Assembly: GCA_016899975.1 (NCBI GenBank)
Contig: JACJJN010000002.1
Span: forward strand, 115,890 to 179,889
DNA: 64,000 bases
DNA from: Lacrimispora saccharolytica
Lineage (GTDB): Bacteria > Bacillota > Clostridia > Lachnospirales > Lachnospiraceae
Direction: 5' to 3'
How positions within the stretch are numbered: position 1 is the stretch's first letter; the number at the start of each line of letters is the position of its first letter. Of this stretch, positions 35,119-44,059 are shown piece after piece. The translations under genes and the position numbers were made by a program. Under the pieces are notes generated by a model. The model had not been told where the DNA came from, searched no databases, and saw only the letters and a list, made by a program, of their open reading frames with translations.

Positions 35119-37854
35119 ATGCCAGGAAAGAGAGTTTACGAACTTGCAGGCGAACTGAACCTTAGCAACAAAGAGGTCCTGGACTTTTTAAGGTCGAAAA
35201 AGATCGATGTAAAAAGTCATATGAGCAGTCTGAAAGAAAACGAGGAAGTTATGGTGCGAAAAGCACTTGGTTCAAAAGAGGAGAGAAAGCCAGTGGAGAA
35301 GAAAGAGACAGAAAACAGAGAAGTACAGAAGAGGGCAGGAGAAGAGACGAAAGCGGAACGCCCGAAAAAGAAAAACATTATTTCCGTTGTACGTCCGCAG
35401 AATGCCACAAGCAAAGAGGCAAGAGATTTTGCCAAAAATCAGGGACAGAAACCGGCAAGAGGCAGCCGTCCGGCACGCCCGAAGAGTGACCGTCCCCAGG
35501 GAGACCGCCCGGCGCGCGCGCAGGGAGACCGTCCGGCAGTGAGCGCTCAGTCCGCCCAGAGCCGTCCGGCAGGCAGCAATGCAGGACGTACTCAGAATAA
35601 GGAAGGCCGTCCGCAGGGAGACCGCCCGGCACGTCCGCAGAACAGAGACGGACGTCCGGCTGGAAACAATACCGGCCGTCCGCAGGGAGACCGTCCGGCG
35701 CGTCCGTCCGGAGAGAGAAACGGGGAGAGAGGATCTTTCAGCCGCGGAAACGGCAATGGAAACGGAAGACCGGCACGTCCGGACCGTGGACCGAGACCGT
35801 TCAACAAGGATGAGGACAACAGCACCCGCCGCCCGTCTTCTGATGGAAGAAGGGGCCAGAGAGGGGCGGATGGACGGAAATCCGCAGGTGCTGATACCAT
35901 CGATCTTGGCATCAAGAAGCCGGGACGTGACACCAGCAGAAAAGAAAAAGATAAGACCAAGGACGACCGCAGAGACAATAAGTTCAGCGATGACCGCCGT
36001 TCCGGCAACCGTCCGAACCAGGGACACCGTCAGCAGTCCAGAATCCCGAAGGCACTGCAGAAGCCGGTCAATAAGCCGAAACAGGAGGATCCGAAGGAAG
36101 TAGTCAAGGAGATCACCCTTCCGGAGAAGATGACGGTTCGTGAGCTGGCGGAAAAGATGAAGATGCAGCCGTCCGTGATCGTTAAGAAGCTGTTTATGGA
36201 AGGCATCATGGTTACGGTGAACCATGAGATTGATTTTGAGAAGGCGCAGGAGATCGCGCTGGATTATGATATTATTGCGGAACCGGAAGAAAAAGTAGAT
36301 GTGATCGAAGAGCTGCTTCGCGAAGAGGAAGAGGATGAAAGCAGTCTGGTTCCACGTCCGCCGGTAGTCTGCGTTATGGGTCATGTCGATCACGGTAAAA
36401 CGTCCCTTCTGGACTGCATCCGTCATACCAATGTGACAGACCGTGAGGCGGGCGGAATTACCCAGCATATCGGTGCTTATACCGTTTCCGTCAACGGACA
36501 GAAGATCACATTCCTGGATACTCCGGGCCATGAGGCATTTACCGCAATGCGTATGCGCGGTGCAAACGCGACGGATATCGCGATCCTGGTAGTCGCAGCG
36601 GACGACGGTGTGATGCCGCAGACGATCGAAGCGATCAACCACGCAAAGGCAGCCGGTGTTGAGATCATCGTTGCGATCAACAAGATCGACAAGCCGGGCG
36701 CGAACGTGGAACGTGTAAAACAGGAACTTTCCGAGTACGAACTGATTCCGGAAGACTGGGGCGGAAGCACAGTGTTTGTGCCGGTTTCCGCTAAAACTCA
36801 TGAAGGTATCAGCGATCTGCTGGAAATGATCCTGCTGACATCCGAGGTGCTGGAACTGAAGGCAAATCCGAAACGCCGCGCGAGAGGTCTTGTGATCGAG
36901 GCACAGCTGGACAAAGGAAAAGGTCCGGTTGCGACGATCCTGGTACAGAAAGGTACGCTGCGTGTCGGAGATTCCATCGCGGCGGGCGCATGTTCCGGAA
37001 AAGTCCGTGCCATGATGGACGACAAGGGACGCCGTGTGAAAGAGGCAGGCCCGTCTACTCCGGTAGAGATCCTGGGACTTTCTGATGTTCCGAATGCGGG
37101 AGAGATCCTGGTGGCTACCGAGACGGATAAGGAAGCAAAGAACTTTGCGGCAACCTTTATTTCTGAGAATAAGAAGAGTCTGCTGGAAGAGACCAAGACC
37201 AAAATGTCTCTGGATGATCTGTTCAGCCAGATTCAGGAAGGTAATCTGAAAGAACTGGGCATTATCGTAAAAGCCGATGTACAGGGTTCTGTGGAGGCAG
37301 TAAAACAGAGTCTTGTAAAACTGTCCAACGATGAAGTGGTTGTCCGTGTGATCCACGGCGGCGTAGGAGCGATCAATGAGTCCGACGTTACGCTGGCATC
37401 CGCGTCCAACGCGATCATCATCGGATTTAACGTGCGTCCGGATGCAACGGCAAAATCCACCGCAGAACAGGAAGGCGTGGATATCCGTCTGTATCGTGTC
37501 ATCTACCAGGCGATCGAGGATGTCGAAGCGGCAATGAAGGGTATGCTGGAGCCGATTTACGAGGAGAAAGTCATCGGCCACGCAGAAGTGCGTCAGCTGT
37601 TCAAGGCGTCCGGCGTAGGTACGATCGCGGGAAGTTACGTTCTGGATGGTGTCTTCCAGAGAGGCTGCAAAGTACGTATCACCCGTGAGGGTACACAAAT
37701 CTTCGAGGGCGCCCTTGCATCCCTGAAACGTTTCAAAGACGATGTGAAGGAAGTGAGATCCGGATATGAATGCGGACTTGTCTTCGAAGGCTTCAATGAT
37801 CTGCAGGAGCTCGACCAGGTAGAAGCGTATATCATGGTAGAGGTGCCGAGATAA
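35119..37854 (+). CDS. infB: Translation initiation factor IF-2
   Basis: 911 residues. GTPase that places initiator tRNA on the ribosome. N-terminal IF2N domain ([20 protein letters not shown]), then about 220 residues of low complexity rich in Arg, Pro, Gly, Asp with [12 protein letters not shown] repeats, a second IF2N ([20 protein letters not shown]), then the G domain ([31 protein letters not shown]), domains II-IV ending [20 protein letters not shown]. The long repetitive linker is typical of Lachnospiraceae IF-2. rbfA follows after 21 bp. Confidence 0.97.
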   Translation: MPGKRVYELAGELNLSNKEVLDFLRSKKIDVKSHMSSLKENEEVMVRKALGSKEERKPVEKKETENREVQKRAGEETKAERPKKKNIISVVRPQNATSKEARDFAKNQGQKPARGSRPARPKSDRPQGDRPARAQGDRPAVSAQSAQSRPAGSNAGRTQNKEGRPQGDRPARPQNRDGRPAGNNTGRPQGDRPARPSGERNGERGSFSRGNGNGNGRPARPDRGPRPFNKDEDNSTRRPSSDGRRGQRGADGRKSAGADTIDLGIKKPGRDTSRKEKDKTKDDRRDNKFSDDRRSGNRPNQGHRQQSRIPKALQKPVNKPKQEDPKEVVKEITLPEKMTVRELAEKMKMQPSVIVKKLFMEGIMVTVNHEIDFEKAQEIALDYDIIAEPEEKVDVIEELLREEEEDESSLVPRPPVVCVMGHVDHGKTSLLDCIRHTNVTDREAGGITQHIGAYTVSVNGQKITFLDTPGHEAFTAMRMRGANATDIAILVVAADDGVMPQTIEAINHAKAAGVEIIVAINKIDKPGANVERVKQELSEYELIPEDWGGSTVFVPVSAKTHEGISDLLEMILLTSEVLELKANPKRRARGLVIEAQLDKGKGPVATILVQKGTLRVGDSIAAGACSGKVRAMMDDKGRRVKEAGPSTPVEILGLSDVPNAGEILVATETDKEAKNFAATFISENKKSLLEETKTKMSLDDLFSQIQEGNLKELGIIVKADVQGSVEAVKQSLVKLSNDEVVVRVIHGGVGAINESDVTLASASNAIIIGFNVRPDATAKSTAEQEGVDIRLYRVIYQAIEDVEAAMKGMLEPIYEEKVIGHAEVRQLFKASGVGTIAGSYVLDGVFQRGCKVRITREGTQIFEGALASLKRFKDDVKEVRSGYECGLVFEGFNDLQELDQVEAYIMVEVPR

Positions 37855-37875
37855 AGAATAAGGTGTGATAGAAAA

Positions 37876-38259
37876 ATGAGAAAAAACAGCATTAAAAATA
37901 CCCGTATCAACGGGGAGATTCAAAGAGAGCTGAGTAATATCATCCGTACAGAGCTGAAAGATCCGCGGATCGGGATGATGACCTCTGTGACTGACGTGGA
38001 GGCTGCTCCTGATCTCAAAACCTGTAAGGTCTATATCAGCGTGCTGGGAAATCAGGAAGAGTCGAAAGCAACCATCCAGGGACTTCGCAGTGCGGAAGGA
38101 TTTATCCGCAGAATGCTGGCGAAGAATCTGAATCTGCGAAACACGCCGGAACTTACCTTTGTATTGGATGAATCCATCGCCTATGGCGTTGCCATGTCAA
38201 AACTGATCGACGAGGTGACCCATACGCACAAGGAGGAAGAGGATGATGAAGAAGCTTGA
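37876..38259 (+). CDS. rbfA: Ribosome-binding factor A
   Basis: 127 residues, KH-like fold, needed for 16S rRNA processing and cold growth. Marks: RINGEIQRELSNIIRTELKD, DPRIGMMTSVTDVEAAPDLK and CKVYISVLGN. C-terminus is a short acidic tail. The last 17 bases overlap the next gene, which takes its ribosome site AAGGAGGA from inside rbfA. Confidence 0.95.
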   Translation: MRKNSIKNTRINGEIQRELSNIIRTELKDPRIGMMTSVTDVEAAPDLKTCKVYISVLGNQEESKATIQGLRSAEGFIRRMLAKNLNLRNTPELTFVLDESIAYGVAMSKLIDEVTHTHKEEEDDEEA

Positions 38260-39211
38260 TGAGATCCTGGAGGGTGTTCAGACTGCAGCGATCGCCGGCC
38301 ATGTGAATCCGGATGGCGACTGCGTCGGGTCTGCTATGGGCGTCTATCTGTATCTGAGGGACAATTTCCCGCAGATACAGGCAGATGTTTACCTGGAGCG
38401 GAAGAAAGCGGATTTTGATTTTATTCCGGAGAGTTCCGGTGTCAAAACGGAGATTGAAAACGGAAAAATTTACGATTTGCTGATCCTTGTGGATGTTTCC
38501 AGTCTGGATCGGGTCGGCGTGGCGGGAGAATATATCACGACGGCGAAAAAAACGGTCTGCATCGATCATCATGTGACCAATGATGGATTCTGCGAGGAAA
38601 ATCATGTGGTTCCGGACGCAAGTTCCACCTGTGAAGTGCTTTATGATCTGATGGAGAAGGAAAAAATCTCTCAGGACTGTGCCATTGCACTGTATACGGG
38701 AATGGTCACAGATACCGGAGTGTTCCAGTACAGCAATACCACGCCTCATACGATGAGGATTGCGGCGTCTCTGCTGGAAAAAGAGATTCCGTTTTCAGAT
38801 ATCGTGGAGCAGGCGTTTTACCGGAAGACGTATGCTCAGAATCAGCTGATGGGAAGAACGCTGATGGAAAGCATTATGTTGATGGAGGGAAAATGTATCG
38901 TCGGAATCGTGCGTCAGAAAGAGATGAAATTCTACGGTCTGACTCCGGCGGATATGGATGGGATCGTCAACCAGCTCCGCAATACGGCGGGGGTTGAGGT
39001 CGCGATCTTCCTCTATGAGCTGGAACCGCAGACGTTCAAAGTCAGCATGCGTTCCGATAAGAAAGTGGATGTCAGCAGCATTGCCCGTCTGTTCGGCGGC
39101 GGCGGACATATCCGCGCGGCAGGCTGTACCATGAACGGAAATCCTTTTGATGTGGTCAATAACCTGACGCTTTATATTGAACGACAGCTTTTGGAAAGTG
39201 ACGGAGAGTAA
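38243..39211 (+). CDS. nrnA: DHH-family bifunctional oligoribonuclease/phosphatase (NrnA-like)
   Basis: 322 residues. Degrades nano-RNA and/or pAp with Mn2+. DHH domain motifs: GHVNPDGDCVGSAMG (motif I), LLILVDVSS, IDHHVTN (the DHH signature), GMVTDTGVFQYSN; then the DHHA1 domain with ARLFGGGGHIRAAGCTM. Overlaps rbfA by 17 bases. Its place between rbfA and truB is standard in Firmicutes. Confidence 0.93.
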   Translation: MMKKLDEILEGVQTAAIAGHVNPDGDCVGSAMGVYLYLRDNFPQIQADVYLERKKADFDFIPESSGVKTEIENGKIYDLLILVDVSSLDRVGVAGEYITTAKKTVCIDHHVTNDGFCEENHVVPDASSTCEVLYDLMEKEKISQDCAIALYTGMVTDTGVFQYSNTTPHTMRIAASLLEKEIPFSDIVEQAFYRKTYAQNQLMGRTLMESIMLMEGKCIVGIVRQKEMKFYGLTPADMDGIVNQLRNTAGVEVAIFLYELEPQTFKVSMRSDKKVDVSSIARLFGGGGHIRAAGCTMNGNPFDVVNNLTLYIERQLLESDGE

Positions 39212-39212
39212 C

Positions 39213-40118
39213 ATGATACATGGCGTACTGAATGTTTATAAGGAGGCCGGTTTTACTTCCCACGATGTGGTGGCGAAGCTGCGCGGCATTCTGAAGCAGA
39301 AAAAGATCGGCCATACGGGAACCCTTGACCCGGATGCGGTGGGTGTTCTTCCGGTCTGCCTGGGAAAAGGAACCCGGGTGTGTGATATGCTGACGGATGA
39401 GTCGAAAACTTACGAGGCGGTGCTGCTGCTTGGGCAGAGTACCGATACCCAGGATACCAGTGGAAAAGTTCTGGAAACGGCAGAGCCGGAGACGGATCCG
39501 GAAAAGATCCGGTCCTGCATCGCCGGTTTTGAAGGGGAATATATGCAGATCCCTCCCATGTACTCCGCGCTGAAGGTCAACGGTAAAAAGCTGTATGAAA
39601 TGGCGCGGGAAGGGATTGAGATCGAGCGCAAACCCCGTAAAGTACAGTTTCATAAGATAGAAATTCTGGAGATTGCACCGCCGCGGGTTCGGATGGCGGT
39701 CACCTGTTCCAAAGGCACCTATATCCGGACGCTGTGTCATGACATCGGTGAAGTTTTGGGATGCCATGGCTGTATGGAGCATCTGACCAGAACACGGGTG
39801 GGACGTTTTGAGATCTCTGACAGCAAAACCCTGTCTGAGATTGAGGAAATCGTCCGGAACGGTGGATTGGATGAGGTTCTGACACCGATCGATGAAATGT
39901 TTTCTGATTCTCCTTACATAGCGGTACGGCCGGAGGCGGATGCCCTTGCCTTTAACGGAAATCCGCTGAAAGAGACATCCCTTTCTTTTGAGGTGCGTCC
40001 GGATCGTACGCAGAGGATCCGTCTGTACAGCAGCGCCGGAATCTTTGTGGGAACTTATCAGTATGACGAGGAAAGAAAAATTTGGAAACCTGAAAAAATG
40101 TTTCTGGAGCGGCCATGA
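39213..40118 (+). CDS. truB: tRNA pseudouridine-55 synthase
   Basis: 301 residues. Converts U55 in the T loop of tRNAs. N-terminus GVLNVYKEAGFTSHDVVAKL, catalytic Asp in KIGHTGTLDPDAVGVLPVCL, and CSKGTYIRTLCHDIGE. The ATG at 39213, one base past the previous stop, has GGAG 6 bases upstream. C-terminal region (RPEADALAFNGNPL) is the short TruB C-domain. Overlaps ribF by 4 bp. Confidence 0.96.
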   Translation: MIHGVLNVYKEAGFTSHDVVAKLRGILKQKKIGHTGTLDPDAVGVLPVCLGKGTRVCDMLTDESKTYEAVLLLGQSTDTQDTSGKVLETAEPETDPEKIRSCIAGFEGEYMQIPPMYSALKVNGKKLYEMAREGIEIERKPRKVQFHKIEILEIAPPRVRMAVTCSKGTYIRTLCHDIGEVLGCHGCMEHLTRTRVGRFEISDSKTLSEIEEIVRNGGLDEVLTPIDEMFSDSPYIAVRPEADALAFNGNPLKETSLSFEVRPDRTQRIRLYSSAGIFVGTYQYDEERKIWKPEKMFLERP

Positions 40119-41041
40119 GATATATAAAAAATACATTATCATTTGAAACAGAGCGGAGAAGCGCCGTTACGCTGGGAAAGTTTGACGGGCTTCACCGCGG
40201 TCATATGCTGCTTGTGGACCGGGTTTTGGAACTTGGGAAGCAGGAAGGACTGGAGACGGTGGTTTTTACCTTCGCCGTTCCTCCGTCCAGCCAGGTGGCT
40301 CATGAGCCGGCACATCAGCTGCTGACCAATGAGGAGCGGCGGCTCCGCCTGGAAAACCAGGGAATGGATATGCTGGTGGAGTGCCCGTTTGATGAGGCAG
40401 TGATGCATATGGAGCCGGAAGCGTTTATCCGGGAGATCCTGGTGGAAAAGCTGCATGCCAGCTGCGTCGTAGTCGGAACAGATTTCCGTTTCGGATACCA
40501 GCGGAGAGGTGATGCGGAAATGCTGAAGACTCTGGGCGCTTCCTATGGTTTTCGGACAGAGGTCATACAGAAAGCCCAGGAAAACGGACGGGAAATCAGC
40601 AGTACATGGATCAAAGAGGAACTGAGAAAAGGCAGGATGGAGACGGTGGAACACCTGTTGGGTTATCCGTATACGGTGAGGGAAGAAATCGTACATGGAC
40701 GGGCGCTTGGCAGAACCATCGGGATCCCTACCATCAATCAGGTTCCGGTAAAAGAAAAGCTCCTTCCGCCTTACGGGGTCTACGTGTCAAAAGTCCGGGT
40801 GCGCGGACAGGAGTTTTACGGCATGACAAATATTGGCGTAAAACCTACGGTGCGCGAGAACTTCACCGGCGTGGAGACGTATCTGTTTGATTGTGGGATG
40901 AACCTTTACGGAGAGATCGCAGAAGTGTCTCTGCTGCATTTCCAGCGCAGGGAGAAGAAGTTTCCATCGGTGGAAGCACTTCAGGAACATCTGAAACTGG
41001 ATGAGGCGGAAGCGAGAGCGTTTCTGGAGAAGAATCGCTGA
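40115..41041 (+). CDS. ribF: Bifunctional riboflavin kinase/FMN adenylyltransferase
   Basis: 308 residues. Makes FMN, then FAD. N-terminal nucleotidyltransferase (TLGKFDGLHRGHMLLVDRVL, VVGTDFRFGYQRRGDAEML, ISSTWIKEELRKGRMETVE); C-terminal kinase (GRALGRTIGIPTINQ, PPYGVYVSKVRVRGQEFYGM, NIGVKPT). Last gene of the rimP operon; ends at a strong terminator. Confidence 0.96.
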   Translation: MRYIKNTLSFETERRSAVTLGKFDGLHRGHMLLVDRVLELGKQEGLETVVFTFAVPPSSQVAHEPAHQLLTNEERRLRLENQGMDMLVECPFDEAVMHMEPEAFIREILVEKLHASCVVVGTDFRFGYQRRGDAEMLKTLGASYGFRTEVIQKAQENGREISSTWIKEELRKGRMETVEHLLGYPYTVREEIVHGRALGRTIGIPTINQVPVKEKLLPPYGVYVSKVRVRGQEFYGMTNIGVKPTVRENFTGVETYLFDCGMNLYGEIAEVSLLHFQRREKKFPSVEALQEHLKLDEAEARAFLEKNR

Positions 41042-41081
41042 AAGAATAATCAGGCGGAATGTGATTATCAATGAACAAAGT

Positions 41082-41133
41082 TAAAATAAAACCGGCAACA
41101 GTGAGTAGACTCATTGTTGCCGGTTTTATTTTA
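41082..41133. terminator. Bidirectional terminator closing the rimP-ribF operon
   Basis: 24-bp stem (41082-41105 with 41110-41133, one G-U pair), 4-base loop, flanked by TAAAATAAAA and TTTTATTTTA, so it works on both strands. Confidence 0.82.
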
Positions 41134-41195
41134 TGAAAAAATATCCGAATCGTATAGAGAATGATTTGAACGCAAAAGTACGGGATTCTCTATGC

Positions 41196-41651
41196 CTACT
41201 TCATCAGTATTTCGTAAGTGAACCGTCCCATACACCTTTTGAGGAGTAACCAGGCAAGCAGCACACATACTGCACCAAGCCCCAGCAAAATCCACACATT
41301 TAACAGTAAGACCCCTGTGAACTGTCCGACTACTAATAAAATAACAGGAATAACCAAAAACACAGCGCTTTGCTGGGATTCCTCCACACTTTGCGCTTTC
41401 GCTGAGCCGCGTACGATCAGCGTCACTGCAATCAAAGAAATTGCCGGTGAAACGATCAGGAGAATGATCAGCCAACTTATGCTGGGCAGCAGAAAACTTC
41501 CAAGCAGAAAACAGGACTCAAGTTCAAGCACCAGGAGCATGACGCAGAAAGAAATCAGGGATACCATCATGCTCAACAGAAAGGATGCGATAACTTTTGA
41601 AAGACCATCCCTGTGCTGCCGCGAGATAGCAGGAAAGTAAAATACCGGGAT
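41196..41651 (-). pseudogene. C-terminal fragment of an ABC-2-type permease
   Basis: The translatable piece from a TTG at 41576 is 126 residues with three to four membrane helices, including a stretch AKAQSVEESQQSAVFLVIPV then ILLVVGQFTG and ending GRFTYEILMK, which resembles the end of ABC-2 permeases of antibiotic or Na+ efflux type. The same frame stays open upstream (FYFPAISRQHRDGLSKVIAS), to a TAG near 41655, without a start codon, and overlaps the end of the neighbouring regulator remnant in another frame. No ATPase gene is present. It is probably what is left of an operon after deletion. Confidence 0.55.
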
Positions 41652-42267
41652 GCAGAGAGTCTAAATGGAAAGCGTCTGCAATCGTCTGGAAACGTGCGCA
41701 GATCTGTTCGAATTTTGTTGGTTCATCCAGAGACAAAGTCATATAGGAAACAAGAAGGTCATAAAGAGAAAGCATCTCTTTGTAAATTCCGACCTGCAAA
41801 ATCCGCTTAGCTTGTGTGGTATTACCTGTCATTTGATAAGCAGATGCCAGCAATGGCTCGGTAGAGCCGACTTCCAGTTCATTAGTATCCAAAAGATTCA
41901 ACACCTCTGCCGGCTGTCTGAGAGCCAGCAAGCAGTAAGCTTCCATTTGGAGAGCTTCCTTACTAAGGGTTGGATTATCGGTTCCATATTTTACACGCAG
42001 AAAAAGCTCCCTTGCCTCTTCCAAAATCTGTTCTGATTTTTCCTGAGTTTCAGCCAGCATGGAATGGTTAACCAGCAAGGAACCGATATGGAACAAAAAG
42101 TAAGCTGCAAGCTGAGGCAGCAGGGTAATATCGGGGTATGTCGTTTCTGTTTCCCATTTTGAAACGGCCGCTTTTGAAACCCCTAAATATGCTGCCAGTT
42201 CTTCCTGCGTTATTCCCCGCTTATGACGGTTTTCAATCAGAATTCGACCGAGATTGATTTCCTTTAT
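41524..42267 (-). pseudogene. XRE/TPR-type regulator, scarred: no normal start codon, internal and 3' deletions
   Basis: The frame reads KEINLGRILIENRHKRGITQ and EELAAYLGVSKAAVSKWETE (XRE helix-turn-helix, residues 1-57), then jumps directly into a TPR-like part (LLVNHSMLAETQEKSEQILE, ASAYQMTGNTTQAKRILQVG). Relatives I recall have about 50-60 more residues between these parts. The expected ATG is ATA (42265-42267), placed 8 bases after a perfect AGGAGG (42276-42281); no ATG, GTG or TTG lies further upstream in frame before a stop. The 3' end runs out of register after YLAAAQGW into the permease fragment. Likely inactive, although ATA initiation at low level is possible. Confidence 0.6.
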
Positions 42268-42383
42268 TAGATTTTCCTCCTGTCATATCCTGATAACAGT
42301 ATAAAAGACCAAAGAGAGAAAAACAATGGAGTAGAATTTGATTTTGATTAAAAAAGTCAACTAGTGGGAAACAACGTCTTCTT

Positions 42384-42532
42384 AAGAAGTCGTAACAGTT
42401 CAGCCTTGCTGAACCGTTACATGCAAAATCCATTTAAAATCGCCTTCGGCGATGGGATTTTGCACTCCTGAATCACGTTCTTACGGTCTGCGCAGCATGT
42501 GCGCAGACCTGGGCTGAACTGTTACAAGAAGT
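42384..42532. mobile_element. MITE-like palindromic element, copy A, with 7-bp flanking direct repeats
   Basis: Element 42391-42525 bounded by GTAACAGTTCAGC (42392) and GCTGAACTGTTAC (ending 42525). AAGAAGT flanks it on both sides (42384-42390 and 42526-42532). Inside: a terminal hairpin (42392-42420), a long hairpin TGCAAAATCC (42422-42431) / GGATTTTGCA (42455-42464) with ATCGCC/GGCGAT at its tip, and GGTCTGCGC/GCGCAGACC (42485-42509). No coding capacity. The rest of the 42268-42644 gap contains only the XRE gene's upstream region and the promoter at 42555. Copy B is at 56804-56937. Confidence 0.78.
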
Positions 42533-42554
42533 TACTTAGATTACATCCTACCCC

Positions 42555-42582
42555 TTGACAAGAAAAAAGTTTTTGCTATAAT
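42555..42582 (+). promoter_or_regulatory. Predicted promoter of the NlpC/P60 gene
   Basis: Consensus TTGACA (42555-42560), 16 bases, consensus TATAAT (42577-42582); the best SigA match in the window. Leader about 55 bases. Confidence 0.82.
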
Positions 42583-42644
42583 AACTTCGTAACAAAAACG
42601 TAATATATGTAATAAAAAAGTCAAAAAATGTCATGGAGGTATCT

Positions 42645-43430
42645 ATGTTACTGAAAAAGTCATTGTTTTCGGCGTTTATGGCTGCAGGAATCCTGCTGTC
42701 GGTTTCTGCACTGGAAGTACAGGCAGATCCGCTGGAAACAGGAACGAAAGCAATGCAGGAAACTCAGGAAAGCGCACAGGCAGCCAATGCCGGGGATCTC
42801 ACGGAAAGCAGTATGAAAAATTACGCCGTTGCATCCGTCAGCGAAGGCTCCTATGTCAACGTCCGGGAGAATGCCGGAACAGAATATCCGGTTGTAGGAA
42901 AACTGGAAAATCACGGACTGTGCTATATCCAGGAACAGAGCGGTGAATGGTACCGCGTCGTTTCCGGAGAAGTGGAAGGCTATATCTGCGGCGACCTGTT
43001 AAAGACCGGCGAGGAAGCCTGGATGGAGGTACATGCCAGCGGCGAGGAAAATATGCCGGTAGCTTCGGTTTTGAATACAAGAGAGGAACTGGTGGCATAC
43101 GCCTGTCAGTTTGTGGGAAATCCCTATGTATGGGGCGGCACCAGCCTGACCAACGGCGTGGACTGCTCCGGATTTACCCAGCAGGTATTTGCCAACTACG
43201 GAATCAGTCTTCCCCATTCATCCAAGGCCCAGGCAGGCTATGGAACCGCAGTGGGTGTTCAGGAAGCCCAGCCGGGAGACCTGATCTTCTACGCAGATAA
43301 CGGAAGCATTTACCACGTAGTAATCTACATCGGAAACGGTCAGGCAGTACACGCCAGCAGCGCAAAGACAGGAATCAAGATTTCAGACGTACAGTATGAC
43401 AAAGCATCCTGCGCGGTAAGTCTTTTGTAA
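42645..43430 (+). CDS. Secreted SH3-domain NlpC/P60 cell-wall endopeptidase
   Basis: 261 residues. Signal peptide 1-27 (KKSLFSAFMAAGILLSVSAL, cleavage after VQA). Residues about 60-120 form a bacterial SH3 domain (GSYVNVRENAGTEYPVVGKL). Residues 146-261 form the NlpC/P60 peptidase with Cys174 in VDCSGF, His224 in YHVVIYIG and His236 in AVHASS. Likely cuts peptide stems of peptidoglycan outside the cell. GGAGG lies 5-6 bases before the ATG at 42645; the ATG at 42633 overlaps that site. It is alone on a strong promoter, so it is probably a vegetative wall enzyme. Confidence 0.93.
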   Translation: MLLKKSLFSAFMAAGILLSVSALEVQADPLETGTKAMQETQESAQAANAGDLTESSMKNYAVASVSEGSYVNVRENAGTEYPVVGKLENHGLCYIQEQSGEWYRVVSGEVEGYICGDLLKTGEEAWMEVHASGEENMPVASVLNTREELVAYACQFVGNPYVWGGTSLTNGVDCSGFTQQVFANYGISLPHSSKAQAGYGTAVGVQEAQPGDLIFYADNGSIYHVVIYIGNGQAVHASSAKTGIKISDVQYDKASCAVSLL

Positions 43431-43453
43431 TTCGAAAAAAGTAAAATATGATA

Positions 43454-43482
43454 TTTACATTTAAAATCGGATATGCTATACT
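43454..43482 (+). promoter_or_regulatory. Predicted promoter of rpsO
   Basis: TTTACA (43454-43459), 17 bases, TATACT (43477-43482). Confidence 0.65.
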
Positions 43483-43489
43483 TACAAAG

Positions 43490-43586
43490 TGTTTGGGATG
43501 AGATATCCCTGCCCTGATTCAGAAGACGGACGACTCCGACCGCTTCTTAATCTGCGGCGTAATCAAAATAACAGGAGGAAAAGAAA
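43490..43586 (+). promoter_or_regulatory. rpsO leader, candidate S15 autoregulatory RNA
   Basis: A leader of about 95 bases with hairpin potential between AGAAGACGG (about 43521) and CCGCTTCT (about 43540), before AGGAGG. Ribosomal protein S15 represses its own mRNA by binding leader RNA in several bacterial groups; I cannot show which leader class this is. Confidence 0.4.
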
Positions 43587-43853
43587 ATGATTTCTAAAGA
43601 AAAGAAACAGGCTATTATGGCAGAGTATGCGAGAACAGAAGGCGACACAGGATCACCGGAGGTACAGGTTGCTATCCTGACAGCCAGAATCAATGAGCTT
43701 ACCGAGCATCTGAAGGTACACCACAAAGATCACCACAGCAGAAGAGGTCTGCTGAAAATGGTAGGTCAGAGACGTGGCTTACTTGATTACCTGAAGAAAA
43801 CTGATATTGAAAGATACCGTGCATTAATCGAAAAACTGGGAATCAGAAAATAA
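43587..43853 (+). CDS. rpsO: Ribosomal protein S15
   Basis: 88 residues, full length. Binds 16S rRNA three-way junction and bridges to 23S rRNA. Conserved [60 protein letters not shown] and [18 protein letters not shown] before the ATG. The conserved rpsO-pnp order is present, with a terminator between. Confidence 0.98.
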   Translation: MISKEKKQAIMAEYARTEGDTGSPEVQVAILTARINELTEHLKVHHKDHHSRRGLLKMVGQRRGLLDYLKKTDIERYRALIEKLGIRK

Positions 43854-43865
43854 TCAGCTTGTCAG

Positions 43866-43898
43866 CGGGCGGGAAACATTTCCGCCCGTTTCTTTTAA
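43866..43898 (+). terminator. Terminator between rpsO and pnp
   Basis: GGGCGGGAA and TTCCGCCC pair with one bulged G, 3-5-base loop, then GTTTCTTTT. Part of the transcripts may read on into pnp. Confidence 0.6.
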
Positions 43899-44059
43899 GA
43901 GAAATTGCAAGACCTTCGGCGAAAGTGTCCGGGACCACTGAAAAGGATATCGGCGGCGGGTGGATGAAACCAGGAATGCCAGGACAGCGGGTGTGTTTTT
44001 CAGTAGTTTCGGAAGAACTTTATACGCCGGAGAGAAAAATAAAAAAGGAGAGCAGTTTT

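Noticed and set aside
35272..37923. 883-residue open frame antisense to infB
   Set aside because: Opposite strand of a strongly conserved gene with repetitive GC-rich codons; low-complexity Ser/Arg sequence is the mirror of the IF-2 linker.
42384..42532. CRISPR array or simple terminator interpretation of the palindromic element
   Set aside because: There are no regularly spaced direct repeats with unique spacers, and the structure is longer than a terminator, is repeated elsewhere and is flanked by short direct repeats.
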